Shown here: positions 1 to 11,881 of the stretch, piece after piece
How positions within the stretch are numbered: position 1 is the first letter of the stretch
How the letters are laid out: each line of letters begins with the position of its first letter
From: Lindgomyces ingoldianus
Taxonomy: Eukaryota; Ascomycota; Dothideomycetes; Pleosporales; Lindgomycetaceae
Length of the DNA: 64,000 nucleotides
Direction: 5' to 3'
Assembly (NCBI RefSeq): GCF_010093535.1
Contig: NW_022985216.1
Span: 310,900-374,899, forward strand
Notes under the pieces: model-generated
Seen by the model: only the letters and a program-made list of their open reading frames with translations
Database searches by the model: none
Told to the model about the DNA's origin: nothing
Translations under genes and position numbers: made by a program

Positions 1-698
1 GATACACAATGCCATATCTGGATTCCGACACCGATATCTGCCGGCACCTATTCGATGTAAATGTCTGGGGACCTATGCAAGTTACTCAAGCCTTGATGCC
101 GATGTTAGTGAAATCGTAGGGAACGATTGTGATGATAGAGAGTACGGCGGAATTGTTAGGTGTCCCGTTTGCAGGCGCGTATTGTGGAAGTAAAGCAGCA
201 TTGAGGATGACGAGTGAGAGTTTGAGGGCGGAGGTGGGGTCGTTGGGGGTCAGGGTCTTATCTGTTACTCCTGGATTTGTGGGCTCTAATTGGTAGGTGT
301 GGTTGTTTTCAGCTTTTGCATTGCGCTTCTAATCTGGCCTTGGGCGGTGTGGGAAGGCCGACTCGTGACTAAGGTTCAACAATGTCCCAAACTTCAAACT
401 CTCGGACGAGTCGCTTTATAAACCTATTGCAAAGCAAATCGAAACTAGGGTAAAAGGGTTGAACAATTCCAAGAACATGGATGCGAGAGTGTATGCAGAT
501 CGCGTTGTGAGAGATATTTTGGCTGGGAAGCAAGGAAGAGTGTATAGTGGAGAGAAGGCGACTTTGGTGGCTTTTGTATTGGCGTGGCTGCCGCAGTGGA
601 TAGTGGTGAGTATACATCTTCTGGAGACTAGAGTTTGGGTAGGTTGGTGGTAAAAGAGTGAGCTGATTTGCTTTTAGGATCGAATTGCAATTAGATAG
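1..698 (+). pseudogene. AYR1-like short-chain dehydrogenase/reductase, 5'-truncated, one in-frame stop
   Basis: The 3' part of an NADP-dependent short-chain reductase resembling 1-acyl-dihydroxyacetone-phosphate reductase (AYR1-like, lipid metabolism, ER or lipid-droplet membrane). The window edge cuts off the N-terminal Rossmann half. Visible exons are 1-292, 374-605 and 678-698, with introns 293-373 and 606-677. Motifs in order are the Asn loop (FDVNVWGP), the catalytic Ser region (MIESTAE), the active-site YCGSK, and the family-typical tail NMDARVYADRVVRDIL followed by LPQWIVDRIAIR and stop. A TAG at 117-119 interrupts exon 1 between the Asn loop and the catalytic Ser, where the family normally reads through. 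CAG to TAG would be one C-to-T change. The rest of the frame and both introns are intact, so this is either a very young pseudogene or a sequencing error. Codon choice otherwise looks normal. Confidence 0.75.
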
Positions 699-1137
699 AC
701 GGGCTTGGACGTTCTAGGAGGACAGAGTGGTAAATAGGGCCGGCGTAATGCACCCTCATGTCCACCATTATTTTTCCCTGTCGATTCATTGGAGTGATTT
801 CAGCAACAGCAACGCCAACCTCCATGGATGCCCATGCGTGCGAATAAAGTTTCCAGCCACGTGGGTATGGGTCCGTCCGTGGCTTGTCCCAACCACCTAT
901 CACATATTAGCCAAGTGGGACGTAATCTCTCAAAAAAAGACAATTCGTGTCTGGATGCTGCTGTCATGCTCATGAAGAAACGCTCCTTAAATCCCAAACC
1001 CCTTACTGAAATCTCAAAGCAAACCCTTTTTCACGAATGGGGTATATTTTCACATCCCAATGCTTCGCTCGCAATGCCTACGAAACCCCCGCCCAGCCTA
1101 GCGGTTCGGAACGAACCATAAACCCCCTTCCCTAAAT
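699..1137. other. Intergenic, between convergent genes
   Basis: This is the 3'-flanking DNA shared by the + strand reductase and the - strand methyltransferase. It has only short overlapping ORFs without family signal. I see no repeat, RNA gene or promoter-like motif in it. Confidence 0.5.
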
Positions 1138-2712
1138 TTAGTCGACCGCATCTAACGGTTTCTGCGCGTATATGATGTACCAATTATGCTGGATCCGCAT
1201 TTTCGGATTTTTGAATGCTGGGCGAAGTTTCGCGCAGAGCACTTTGACTTCTTCGGGAGACCAACCCCAGGCGTTGGTGTATATACGGAGTGTCATTCCT
1301 TCGAGGTTGTCAAGAAATTGGATGAGGTTGAAGGCGCCGACTTCTTTCTGTTCAAGAGGTTAGGTTGAAGTACTCGGATGGAGGAGGGAGAATTGCGGAC
1401 CAGCATTTTATCCTTTGGCCAGGTGCCTATTGGGAATGGGAGCGTTTTGGATTGGATATTAACGAAGCCAGCATCTTTTACCCAGCCTTCGATCTTTGGC
1501 CTAACTACTAATCAGCGAAATGAATTGTTAGGCGGTGGGGTATGTGTTTATCATACCCTGGATCGGGCTCTACGCCAAACTTCTTCAGCCCTTCTCTGAT
1601 CTTGGACGCCCACTCCTCGACGAGGTTCCCGGGCTTATAATCGCCGTTGCTAGAGGTGTAGAACATGGTATCGAAATCCTGGAACTCGACCCAGCCGCCC
1701 GGTTTGGTGAATCTGGGCAACGTCAACGAACTTGATGTTTTCCAAACTCGCAAAGGATGAGATTAACTCACTTGTAGGCCTGTTGCATCATCTTTGGCCT
1801 AGCATGTATTAGCCAACGTTGGTAATTTGGGAGTTGAAAAAGTACCAATCTCTTATGGAACACGCAAGATATCGACTGTGTATAAAGTCAAACTTGGACG
1901 AGTAAACCCATTCATCTTCCAAGTCATCGACTTCAAATTTGACATTCGGTGGTACTAGAGAGGGTTGGATGGGGCTGATATCGTTGCCTAATATCTCTGC
2001 GGACGGGTACTACAGGTTGTGAGCGTTATTGGATGTAGGGAGTGTACGAGGATTTACTTTGTCTCCTAGACGAGGCGTCAGTAGGGGATATAAAATACAG
2101 AGAGGTGAATTCACGTACCCATGTCGATTGCCCAGATCCCTGTACCTGTTCCAATATCGAGGATTCTCTGGGGATGGTCCCCTATTGGGGCAAGGTGGAG
2201 TTCACCGCCGAGTCGTAAGGATTGAATGTGGTGGTAGAGGTCGAGTCGGTCATTTTCTTCCTTCACAGGGGTTAACGGACTGGAAGACTAGGCCCAATTA
2301 GCAATTAGGGGTCCTACGTCGTCGTTTGGGAAGAAGTATTTGGCGCCTTCGTCCTTGAAGCCGTGGTACCGTCTCCCATTCTCAAAGCGATAGCTATTTG
2401 ATCAGGATCTAACCTCCTGCCACGGACATTGCGTGGGACTCACTTCAAAACCGTAGACTTCAGCGATGTGGTATAACTTTCTCTGCGCAAGAGTTAGACG
2501 AACATATAGCTAGGAGTTATCATTAGACAAACTCACAAATCATCCCCATATGCAGAATCCGAGTCGGAGGCCTGTAGTCGAGCGTTAGTCCAGCTGTAAG
2601 AGCCGTTCTCAATCGGGCATTGCACCTCAACCGACTCGGCTTCGATGCCGACATTCGGGACCTCCATTTGCGGCTGCTCCTCAGCCGGTGGTGCGGCGCT
2701 CGAGGAAGCCAT
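1138..2712 (-). CDS. LaeA-like class I SAM-dependent methyltransferase
   Basis: A putative S-adenosylmethionine-dependent methyltransferase of the large fungal LaeA-like / secondary-metabolism methyltransferase family; the substrate is unknown. I read ten exons: 2712-2537, 2482-2444, 2393-2318, 2260-2119, 2065-2058, 2009-1846, 1798-1772, 1712-1557, 1500-1401 and 1347-1138. They join in frame to 365 residues, a normal length. Landmarks are the acidic N-terminus, the family motif DSDSAYGDDLES, FENGRRYHGF, NDRLDLYHHIQ, SAM motif I LDIGTGTGIWAIDMG, then NDISPIQP, VDDLEDEW, the post-motif KPGGWVEFQDFD, and EGWVKDAGF near the C-terminus. The 8-nt exon 5 and 27-nt exon 7 are unusually small but are needed to restore the motif I to motif II linker. 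The start is the first ATG in frame. The last intron uses a weak GTCCGC donor. It converges on the reductase and has a long upstream region. Confidence 0.85.
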
Positions 2713-5405
2713 TTCAAGGCCTTCGCAGGGTCAAAAAGGTATGTGACAGAGGTGGAGTTGCAGTGGGATGTCGCCAGTAAGGTCGAATTCCGTCAGCACG
2801 CGTGGGTTTGGGTAAGGAAGAGTTCAAATAGGCGCGGGGGCCCAGATTTACCGTGCGCACGCAGGTGTCACGGTACGGCCTGCTGCGCTGTTCAGTGATT
2901 CTCGAGCACTGGGGTTCAGGGCAACAGGGGGGGAAGCCCCAAGCTCCATAAGCGTTTGGCGACATAGGCTCACTCGGTCAGCCATCCTGAAGCGGGAGCA
3001 TCGCGCGCCTGTCAGCCCGTCAAGGAGCGGCCCACGCACTCCAGGACACCATCGTCGAATGACAGCGCACCGCATATCAGGTCCGCGGCCACTAGCATTG
3101 AGACCGGTCCAAGCGGAGAGCGAGCCGTCTGACGATTCTAACCGAGCGACTGACTGGGGGCGGCGGCTGGCGAAGAGACCGCCTGCTTCCCCACCGTTTT
3201 CTTATATCAACCCTCTGTTAACGCGAAGGGAACAAGGAGATGGTGTGGTCTATTTTTACCCCTTCTCTCGAACTTGAACTCAACTTTTACCATGTCAAAC
3301 GCTATTCAAAGCTCGTCCTGTCGTCGAACTGTTTTCTCGTGCGAGACAATTCCCTTCGACTCCCCTAAACCCCTCATTAGCAATTTCCAAGAAGCACCGA
3401 GCGGACGGTGAGGCAATACAGTACATACATAACCTCTCACGCTCTTATTAGTTTGCTGTGCCGCATGCAAATCCATATACTTCTCCATCCACTTCTCACA
3501 CAACAGTAAAACCTAACGCAAGTTTGTCACACTACTTTGCGACTAACCAACCAACCAACCGATGGTAACCACTCCTCTTCAGCCAACACTCACGAACAAT
3601 CACCTTCGACCTGCACTCTGCAACTAAGCAGCCCCCTTGACTTGATATGAACAGGTCCTTCGGTCAGCGAGCCAAGCATTGCATCCACATCTGCCGTGTG
3701 GAGCAACATTCACGTCGCGCAAGTCGCTTGACCTTGTTAACATGTGTGGCCCCACGTTTTCCCGGCCACCTGCGTTCACACACCATCGTAATCGGGTGTT
3801 CGATTCGTCCTCACTAGTGTTAGCATTGCACAGCAGACGGCTCAAATACGAGATGTATGCGAAAACGACCAGAGCGCGCCCATCTGGTTGTGCACTTGCT
3901 GCTTGCGACTGGCTTCCCGAATTCTGCCTCATCATGTATCATCATGTATCGATGAACTATCGGGGACGGCATTACCTCAGACTGCGCGAGTTTGCGGCAG
4001 ACGAGTTCACCGTTCAGGAACAAACTTTCCACCCATCAGCCTCTCCCGTCCATCGTTCGTTCATCATGTGCATACCTCCACCAATCCACTCCCTTTCTCA
4101 CCTTCCCGGGCCTGGCTAAGACTACTTGTTCAGGAAGTCGGTCACCATCCCGACCTCACCGCCTCATGCATCGATCGATCTTGAAACTCACCCGCGGGTA
4201 TCGCTGAAGAGATTACATCTCGTGCATGATTGTTGCGTCTCTGGAACGAATTCGCATCACCACCTGCAAGAGAACCTCCTGAAAACCCGTGTCACTATGG
4301 CGGAAACGCCACAATATTTTCTCTTGGCAAATTCATCGTTGCACGGCATGCAACTAAAAATCCTCAAGATTCTTGATTTTCTGGCCGATGTTGATTGTTC
4401 AACAGCTACCACTTTCCATTCATTCCTGTTTTGTCTTCACACCTTCAATATGTCTGCCAAGCTTATGAACCAATCACTTCCATCTCACCATTCCTTTTCT
4501 ACCCGGGAGGACCTCTCTCCCTGATACGCATAATCCATGCAGTACAATTCAGTGATGGATGTTTGATTTTAGATCAAAGCCATGCTAACCTACCCCCCCA
4601 TTCCGTATTAACAACCCAATCTCCTTGTCAGCATAATTTCTCCCAAATACCACGTTCAGGCAAACCCTTCGCTATAACTTCTCTATTCACCTTCTAGGAG
4701 TGAACATAGGATCCATTCGCTTATCGACAGATTGCCTACTCAGTAAGCAAACAACTCAGTCAACGCCTTTGCATTAGACATTTAGTTAGTATTGAATGAC
4801 CCAGAAGCCTAACTAGAAAACGATCTTATCTTTAAGTAAATAACTTGTAAGTTATCGGCACACTACCAACAAAGCCGACATTACAACCCAGAACCCCATT
4901 CACCTCACATGGCTTTTCAACATCTCAATTTTAATCTCGATCTCATTCATAAACATCAAACTTTTATCCCACCGCCAAGCGTCGCAACCCAAAAAATAAA
5001 CGAGAAACTCAACCCAAGACCAATGACCTTGAGTCTCTCTCCTTTGCTATTCCACTTCGATGATTGCAGCGCAAACTTATGCACAGAACCATCCTATCTC
5101 ATCTCTTGTGATACAGAGATAAGATCAGCAATCTCCTACGAATAGAAAAAAAAAATGCGATGAGAGATTTACAATCCCACCCTTCTCGCCAGCAAATGAG
5201 AACAGAGTAGAGGAAGGTGTGAAAAGCGCAAATGACCGCAAAATCTGCAATAGAAATGAAGGAAAAGCAAAGGAAAAGCCGTAAGCCCGAAGCCATATTT
5301 CAGACCCCGATCATCCATCATAAGATTCCACGCCTTTCCCCCCAGCTGCCCACCGCCTCACCGCACCATCATCTCCATCTCCTTCTTATCCTCTTCCAAC
5401 TCTCC
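2713..5405. other. 2.7 kb intergenic stretch, pyrimidine-rich
   Basis: It separates the 5' end of the methyltransferase from the 3' end of the KH-repeat gene. ORFs here are short and I recognise none. A 39-codon + strand ORF at 3292-3411 starts in a good context (CTTTTACCATG) after a CT-rich stretch. It could be the first exon of a small + strand gene, but I cannot extend it. A short CCAA run lies near 3545-3560 and a 10-bp direct duplication (ATCATGTATC) at 3931-3950. The base composition is not AT-collapsed, so no RIP is evident. Confidence 0.5.
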
Positions 5406-8400
5406 CTACTTCCTTCCCCCCACACCCGCACCCCTCCCCACAACCTCCAATATCAACCGTCTCGCCTCCTCAACCCCCTCCCTAGTCCCCACAATCTCGA
5501 TCGCCTCATCCTTTGCCTGGTCCCTTGGCACCTGCACTCTCGTCCCCGTCTTCTTCCTAATCCCATTAATGGTATTACCACCACTCCCCACAACTAACCT
5601 ATAACTCCTCGGATCCGGTAAAATCAGATACCCAGTCGAAGAAGGCTTTGAATTCGCTTCAATAGCCGACTCAACCGCTTGGCGCGCACGCGGGAGATTG
5701 TCGGCAGGGCCACGGAGGATCCATGGAATTGTGGCGGGAGAGGAGCTGGGGTGGTTGGGGTTATTGTCGACAATTTCCCAGGAATATTTTTCTTCGGCGC
5801 CAGAGGCTGTGTCGTCGTCTGTAATGAGAGGAAGGGTGTTACCATTAGCGCCTTTGCGCGCCTTTCCGCCTTCCGCAGGAGACGGTCGCGGTGGAACCTG
5901 TTGACCTCCGTGATCGACAGTGACTTTGTGCTCGTTCCGTAGACGACGGAAGAACTGGCCATTATCGGAGATGGAATGATGAAGATGGAGTGGAACCTGG
6001 ATTGTCTCGCCTTCCTGGCCCTTGACGAGGTCGAGAATGTGCTGTTTCGCGTTCTCCACTTGAGCGGGCTCACCAGTGATCTTGACCTGGTTGCGTGCAG
6101 CACCAGTGGTGCCCTGTTTGGGAATATCCAGCTGGACGCCGAATTGACTCTCGAGGTTTCGGCGCGCCTCGCCACCTCGACCGATTAGGATGCGGTGTTT
6201 GTCTGGAGAGACATCGATAGTCTCGGTGATCTGACTATCGAGCGAAGCGGCCTGAGCCTGGATCGAAGCCACAATCTTCTCGACGACAGCCTTCGGTCCT
6301 TCGACACGAATTGTGGAATCGTCAGAATCAGCACGAGGGAAGCGGACCATGCGGGCAAGGTCACGAGCGTTATCGGGACCACCAGCAGATGTGACAATCG
6401 TGCGTATGTTAGAGCCTAAGTGATGTAAGCAATTTGTTACATAAAATCAGGGAGAAGACCTAAATATATATATGTAAAGGTAAAATAAAAAAAATAAAAA
6501 AAGGGATTGCTTACCACTACCACCGATCAGCGTCCTATGATGCTTCCTGTCTACATCGATAATTTTAACGACTGTATCATCAAACACCTTCGCGCGCTCT
6601 TGGAGGAGCTTCTTAGCTTCCTCCACCTGCTTCTTAGTTCCCCTAAGCCTTATCTCCGCTCGACCTGATGGGTCAGCACCTTCGCGAGCGCCAGGAACGT
6701 CAATCTGACAGCCAGTAGCAAGTCGGAGATTCTCCATCTCCCTCCCACCAGATCCGATCAGGGATGGAACTTGACTCTGCGCAACAGACACAGTATCCGA
6801 GTACGAGTTGTCAATGGTCCACTGGAGAAGATTCAGGAGCTCGTCACGGGCTTCGTCGGCACCTTTACGTGGACCTCGGATGACGACTTCGTCGGGACCT
6901 TGGGAACGGAAGTTCTTCTGAGAAGCCCCGCCCTCGGTCGCAGCATCATCATCATTGGCATGATTGGTGGTGCGAGGGAAATTGATGCGGACATTGTACC
7001 GGTCTTGGAGGCGATTGACCTGGCTGCCTTTGGCACCAATCAAGTCACGGTGATACTGAGACTTGATCTTCAACGTATGGGTAGCCTCATCCTCCAGTCT
7101 CTTTGCCAAAGCCATGATATGTGTCTTGCAAGCGTTGGCCTTTGCCTGCGGGCCTTTGAGCTCAACCTTCCCGTCATTGACTTGAATGTCGACATCAAAC
7201 TCGTCACGTAGCTTTCGGATATTCTCACCGCGCTTCCCGATAAGGAAGTTGGCAAATTTTTGCGGGAAGTCGAAAGTCATTGTGAACCCACGCTCCAGCT
7301 CGTCCTTCTCTTCTTGCTCAACGAAAGCAAGGATCTTTGCAGTCAGATCATCGACAGCGTTTGAAGGACCACGCAGAGCAAGGCTAGTGTTAGAATGCCT
7401 CCGCGCCTGAGGTCGTCTGTCGCCGAAAAGAACCTGGACTGGAATTACGTCCCGGGGAAGAGAGGATTGTTCTCGATCTACATATCGGCGAATCTTGTCG
7501 TGGAACTTCGGTGGTGCTTCCAATTCACTCGAGACAATGTTTTGCTGGGCGGTCGTAATGCTCTGGATGAACTGTTGAGCCTGTTGAAGTGCTTGCTTGT
7601 ACGCCTGTACCTCGGCGGGCGGTGGGGGGCCACGAGGGATAATATAATCTGCCGAAGGAGTGGTGCCTTCATATACAAGGATAAGCTCAGGAGACTCATC
7701 GTCGGAGTCAGAAGGGAAAACAACATGAACACCCGTGTCGTCACGAATGTGTTGGGCATTCCGCTGCTGTAGGAACTGATGATAGAAAGGATCGACGTCA
7801 ACGGTGGAAAATCTGCTTGGGGGGTGGCCTGCAAAGACACTCTGGATGTCTCCACGTGCCTTCATTGTGTTCTTACCGTTCCTAGCGTAGATTTCCCAAG
7901 CTGTTGGACCATCGCGGTCCGTGGGTACTACAATGCTCGCCTCGTGCATGCGCTCCAGTTCTGCTAGAGCTTGGCGTTGTCGAAGATAGCGAGTTAAGTT
8001 GCGAGCATGGGTTTGGGCGTGTGCGCCACGATGTTCGCGAGCACAGTCAACCATGGCCATCTGCATGCTAGCTGCCAGATCCTCCAGCTTGTTCACACCA
8101 TTCTCGATCTTATCCGGAGGGCCCACGACATAGATGGTTTCGCTATCGTCAGTGCTTGGAGGAATGATGATAGAACAGCCGGTCTCTTCCAGGAAGTCAT
8201 GTAGGGAACCTCCGCGATCACCGACGATGAACTGATGTCGGCCACGTTCGATAGAGCGCTGTTCGATAGCCAATTGCCGGCGGAGCTGCTCCACCTGACG
8301 CTCCAGCTGTGCCTGCACCTCCTGGGCGGCAGTTCGGTCTCCTGAGATTTGAATGGGGAACTTTGCCTGAGGAACGAAGGGAATTGGTTGGTTGCGTGGG

Positions 8401-9589
8401 ACCTGGGGAGGGGCTTGAGTATCCCAGGTCGTGTAGTGCGGAATCTGGACACGAACATCCCGGCCTTGCTCCAGGTTGTTGATAAGGGCATTGTGAGGGC
8501 CGGCAAGGAAAGGGTAGTATTCAGCAGGGATGTCTTTCAATCGCATATTGACGGTGGAGGTGCGCTCGTTGACAATTGCTTCAATCTCCCGGCGGGCCAT
8601 CTCGGCGGTGAGCGCATTCCCCTCGATGTGTACATCGACCATAGAGTCCTCATCCTCTGCAATTTCCTGCTTTGGAATGTTGACACGGGCTCCAGTTCGT
8701 TTGATGATCTCCTGGATTTTAGAGCCTTGACGACCGATGATGAAGGCGCGGACAGAGGCAGGCACCGAGACCTTAATGGATTGCTATGCCACGTCAGCCC
8801 ACAGCCCTCCGGAAACGCAGAGCACCAGCAGGTGGATTGGGGGGGAGGGTGAGGGCATACCTTCGAACCAAGTTCGTTTGCAATATCCTTGAGAGACTGG
8901 CGAACAGCATCAACCGGTCCAGTTGCCTCAAAAATAACAAGTCCGCCAGGGCCCGACTTTTGTTCCAGCCTTGCCTTAGACCGCTTGTTGATATCACGAA
9001 TGATATCGCCGAGGGGCTTCTTGAGTTGCTGACGCGGGATGAGCTGCGACGGGTGGAATGAGATCTGTTCCTTGTGCTTTCCGGGAAGGGACATGGACGG
9101 GAGCGCAGGGCCGCGGCCTACGGGCAGAGACACAGGGGTGCCCATGCCGGAGGCCGGGGTGGAGGCACGGGAGGTGGCATTGCTCTGTCCGTTGGTAGAA
9201 CCATTGAGTCCATTCGAGGTGAGTGACGCAGGCTTCTTGCCCCAGGCTGGCGGCACAGAAGCCTGGGGGCGGGGTTTGACGGGTCCCAAGGCCGGGAAGA
9301 GCTCCTCGGAGGCTGTGTTCAATGGGACATTGGCAGAGGCCTTCTTAGCCGGAGCAGCCGCGTCGCCAGCCTTTTGCTTGCCAGCTGCCTTGTCACTAGG
9401 CATAGTAGCAGGAGCTGCACCATCAGCTGCATCGGCCTTGAGAGGAGCCGACGGGGGGGGATGGGCAATATCCTCCTCATCGACAATGTCCTCAACCGTG
9501 GCATGGTGGTCGTGCTGTTCCATGAGCATTTGAGCCGGGGTCAGGCCCTCGGGGGCGGAGGAACCGCCAGTAGCAATCTCTGGTGCCAT
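5406..9589 (-). CDS. Multi-KH-domain RNA-binding protein (Scp160/vigilin family)
   Basis: A predicted cytoplasmic RNA-binding protein of the vigilin/Scp160 family, which in yeast binds polysomes and the ER surface. Exons are 9589-8861, 8783-6515 and 6415-5406, with introns of 77 and 99 nt, giving 1,335 residues, close to the size of fungal orthologues. The first about 170 residues are low-complexity (Ala/Pro/Ser-rich). The KH array follows, with GXXG loops visible as IIGRQG (about 260), IVGDRGG, LIGKRGEN, LIGAKGSQ, LIGSGGRE, LIGGSGSN (spanning the second splice junction), LIGRGGEA (about 1078) and VVGSGGNT (about 1283). Further KH-like units lack a clear GXXG, as is usual for this family. The splice after the second GGSG is phase 1 and restores a standard KH helix. 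The ATG at 9589 is the first in frame. The gene looks intact and is probably single-copy. Confidence 0.93.
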
Positions 9590-10442
9590 TGTAAGAATTA
9601 TCCGTTCGAGTTGACCAAAGGGTGGTTCGCGGAGACAGTCGGGGGAAGGGGGGCTAGCGAAGAAGCAGCGCCACGACGGAGGTGGGTAGTAGAGCTGGGG
9701 GTGCGAGGGTAATTAAGGGGTCTAGGAGAGACGGTCAGTCGATGAGATGTTCGTGCAGGGAAAGCTGGTGAGAGTCGAGAATTAGGCGTCATGAGGAGCG
9801 TTTGGAGCTTACAAAGTTTTGCTGGGGATGCTCGAGCAGTGCCAGGAAAAGAAACGCGGACTCGGAATCAATGTGATTAGGCAAAGAGCATGATGCAGCG
9901 AGCAAGGTATCAATGCTAGGGTGATGCAAATGCACTGCTTTGCAGCTCACAGTCTAGAGGCAAGGCAATGGCGGATAGTCGTGAAGGTGATGGCGAAGTC
10001 GATGGTCATCTTGAAATGCTAGAAGTGGCTCCAATTTCGAGCGTCGCCAAGACTCACGTGGGAACGGGTATCCGCTTACGTACCACGGCTAGTTGCTTTT
10101 ACCCTGGTCGTACATTCATCTGGCTATCATCCCGAACGAAGCACAATGTCATCAGAGAAGCAATTCAATTCAAAATCCATTTGTCACAGTTCCCAGCTAT
10201 AGCTCCAGCGAGCAGAAAAAATTGAAGAAAGAGTGGGATATAAGGGCACTTCGTAAAGACGCCAGCTGTCCCCAGAGACCGGCTAGTAAAAGGCAAGCCC
10301 GGCGAAAAAGTAACCATACTCCGAAAAGGGCAAGAATCCAAAAATGTTGCAAACAAGAAAATAATCCCCCTTCCTATACCCCCATCGTCCCTCGTTCCAA
10401 TCTCAACTCCCCTCTCCCCAATCTCATCATCCCTCTCCCCAT
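9590..10442. other. Intergenic / promoter region of the KH-repeat gene
   Basis: This is the upstream region of the KH-repeat gene and the 3' flank of the small secreted-protein gene; both are on the minus strand. I see no TATA box, repeat or recognisable ORF. There is a C/T-rich stretch near 10,380-10,440. Confidence 0.5.
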
Positions 10443-10955
10443 CTAGCCCCCCCTCCTTGGCCTCATCTCATACTGAACGTATCCCGCCGGCTTAATACCC
10501 GCTGGGTCAAGAAAATGCCCCGCTGTGGCCACCGAATACCCAGTGCCCTCAGGAATACAATAAGTATCCCCCAATTTCCCCTCCGTCGCCATTGTTTTAA
10601 ACTGCTTCGTACATTGATCATGTGAGATCCAAGTGGGCGCCTCTTTAATCCCCGCCCTCACCACGCTGATCTTGAACACCCAGTGGATGGGGGCACCATT
10701 GTCGAATGCGGGCAGCGAGACCGTGCCGACGAGGGGCTTGTTGACGCTGACTTCGACGCCCTCGGGGGCTGTGATGAAGCCGTCGCAGAAGGAAGCAACG
10801 CCCATGAGGTAGGATGCAATGGTTGGCCCGTGCAGTTCGGTTTTGGAACAGGCCCCTGGCTCTTTTCGTGGGGACAGTGTGTTTTCAGAGACGGGTAGGC
10901 CTAGGGTTGTGGTAGCACTGAGGCTGAGGAGGGTAATAAGCTTTTTGAACATCAT
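10443..10955 (-). CDS. Small secreted cysteine-containing protein, function unknown
   Basis: A single-exon gene for 170 residues. The N-terminus MMFKKLITLLSLSATTTLG followed by LPVSE is a convincing signal peptide (basic start, hydrophobic core, small residues before the cut). I chose the start at 10955; an in-frame Met at 10976 adds seven polar residues and would weaken the signal. The mature part has four cysteines (about residues 36, 57, 115 and 133), enough for two disulfides, and no transmembrane segment. I recognise no enzyme domain. Size, secretion signal and even cysteine number fit the broad class of fungal secreted or effector-like proteins, but that is a class description and not a function. 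A TATA-like element lies about 130 bp upstream. Confidence 0.75.
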   Translation of the reverse strand: MMFKKLITLLSLSATTTLGLPVSENTLSPRKEPGACSKTELHGPTIASYLMGVASFCDGFITAPEGVEVSVNKPLVGTVSLPAFDNGAPIHWVFKISVVRAGIKEAPTWISHDQCTKQFKTMATEGKLGDTYCIPEGTGYSVATAGHFLDPAGIKPAGYVQYEMRPRRGG

Positions 10956-10976
10956 AGTCGGTAGATGTGAAGTCAA

Positions 10977-11881
10977 GGTTCAATAGTAGATTTTTTGTAC
11001 AGCTGATTTGCTTCTTTTATGGTTCTTTCGTTCCAATGTCGAAGGCGTAGGTTGTTTCTTGTTTGTCGAAGTAGTCAAGTGGTAGATTTATATATACTTG
11101 GTAGCAGGGATGAATAATATGTGGCCGACGCTTATTCTGCCTTGGTGCTAAATATTCTGAATAGCATTTCATTATTGATATAAAGATGAGGGTCGTTGAT
11201 GACGAGTGCTTAGGCTTCCAAACAAAGACCTTTCCCAAGGACTGCAAATACAGGTCGCCTATTGACAAGGGTATTATGAAAGGGACTCTACTCTGGAGAC
11301 AAAGAACCCGGGGCCAGGTGCATCCAGACCGCAGCCTCACGGCGGCAAATCCAGGGCCCTGTGAACAGGTGAATAAAGTAAGGTGAAAGAATAGTGAACT
11401 TATCAGCTAACATGGAACAAGTACAAGTCGCGAGCAGAATCGGTTTTCCGGTTTTTGCACTCCGATTTGTTCACACCGCACCGTCTTTTCGACAAGGGTC
11501 TTTCTGACTTCGTGTTAGCGTGCGCTGGAGGGAGCATGTGGAGCCTTCCTATGGCGCGTACACGTTAGAGTGCGATCACTGTGGCTCCCCATTACCATCT
11601 ACTTGCGGCCGCTTGCATATAAAACGATCGACCCAGATATAGGTGCCGTTGAGAGTGATTTTAGGGCTCAATATCGCTAAGAGTCAGATAGGAACTACTT
11701 CTTAAAAAGCAGTAGATTTTTGGCTACCCATGTTTTGTGTAGAACCCATCTTCGTGATAGAGCAATTAAAGGCACTAATGCATTAGTCTAGTTTAAATCT
11801 TCGGCGTCCTCCAACCTTTCTCGTCCCCTCATCATTTTTGTCAATCTATTGAAGATATTTGAGCCTATATCTGGGGCAATA
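10977..11881. other. Intergenic, moderately AT-rich
   Basis: Apart from the TATA candidate near 11,090 I see no supported gene. The overlapping short ORFs at 11,017-11,386 on both strands have no family signal. Confidence 0.45.
11087..11096 (-). promoter_or_regulatory. Candidate TATA box for the small secreted-protein gene
   Basis: Read on the minus strand this is TATATATAAA, about 130 bp upstream of the chosen ATG at 10955. The spacing fits a fungal TATA element with a leader of about 60-100 nt. No experimental start site is known. Confidence 0.35.
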
